The position numbers and the translations under genes are program-made. A stretch of DNA of 64,000 nt from Leisingera sp. NJS204 (GTDB taxonomy: Bacteria; Pseudomonadota; Alphaproteobacteria; Rhodobacterales; Rhodobacteraceae): contig NZ_CP035417.1 of the NCBI RefSeq assembly GCF_004123675.1, positions 1,045,501 through 1,109,500 of the forward strand, in the 5' to 3' direction. Positions 63,882 through 64,000 of this stretch are shown piece after piece; positions within the stretch are counted from its first letter, which is position 1; each line of letters starts with the position of its first letter. The notes under the pieces were generated by a model. The model did not search any database, was not told the origin of the DNA, and was given only the letters and a program-made list of their open reading frames with translations.

Positions 63882-64000
63882 TCAGTGGATCCCGTTTGCG
63901 CGTTGCAGCTCTCGCACGTAGCGTGTCACCAGGTTGACTTCGCCATCAGTCACCCCGGGCACTGGCGGCATGTTTCCGAACCGCCAGTGATGTGCTCGAA
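63882..64000 (-). CDS. Cytochrome c, C-terminal fragment
   Basis: The minus-strand frame is open from the window edge to TGA 63882-63884. It encodes 38 residues that include NMPPVPGVTDGEVNLVTRYV, where M is the likely axial heme ligand of a small class I cytochrome c. The heme-binding CxxCH and the start lie beyond the window. It converges on the ABC-exporter-like gene. Confidence 0.7.
   Translation of the reverse strand, partial: RAHHWRFGNMPPVPGVTDGEVNLVTRYVRELQRANGIH

Noticed and set aside
1-64000. CRISPR array, tRNA or rRNA genes
   Set aside because: No regular spaced direct repeats, no cloverleaf-like sequence with conserved arms and no rRNA signatures were seen; the absence of a tRNA at the island edges was noted.

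Overview
The window looks like a chromosome segment of a marine alphaproteobacterium of the Rhodobacteraceae (roseobacter group; Leisingera/Phaeobacter/Ruegeria are the nearest guesses). The reasons are the GC-rich codon use, short-form HisG with HisZ beside hisS, an AdoCbl-dependent ribonucleotide reductase, a DUF1489 gene, an xdhABC cluster joined to a BMP-type ABC transporter, and several copies of the short palindromic element (core like CGAAATACTCC) that I associate with this group. The genus is inference; no rRNA or tRNA gene is visible.

Region 1 (1-32.7 kb) is mostly core metabolism. It holds the C-terminus of an FAD-linked oxidase and a two-domain dimethylglycine dehydrogenase-like enzyme. 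Next come a zinc metalloprotease and an HD-domain protein divergent from a LysR regulator. A four-gene minus-strand operon follows (aldo/keto reductase, FAD oxidoreductase, DUF938, AhpD-like), then a lipoprotein. A long minus-strand purine unit runs xdhA-xdhB-xdhC-ABC ATPase-permease-permease-BMP binding protein, so xanthine oxidation and purine uptake are probably co-expressed. After it lie dnaE, a low-GC membrane protein, slyX, hisS-hisZ-hisG, a DUF1489 gene and nrdJ.

Region 2 (about 33-52 kb) is an accessory block. It carries an orphan MNT nucleotidyltransferase and a 1961-residue DUF4011/SF1 helicase/Vsr-like nuclease/DUF3320 protein (Hhe-type defence architecture). These are followed by a low-GC pair made of an SMC-like AAA ATPase and a DUF2130 nuclease-like protein, and by an intact IS481-family insertion sequence. 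On the minus strand come three different metallophosphoesterases, an orphan TniQ protein, and a DUF2235 hydrolase with two membrane helices. Two related sequences in direct orientation (33.58 and 51.81 kb, about 74% identical by hand count) bracket the main part of this block.

Region 3 (52.2-63.8 kb) is a copper/silver resistance locus. A minus-strand cusB-cusA-cusF RND efflux operon has an adaptor that carries four extra CusF-like domains at its C-terminus. On the plus strand lie a multicopper oxidase copA, copB, a cupredoxin and an ABC-exporter membrane domain without ATPase. Two small exported Cys/His-rich proteins sit divergently between the two operons. The window ends inside a cytochrome c gene. 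No copper-responsive regulator is recognisable in the window.
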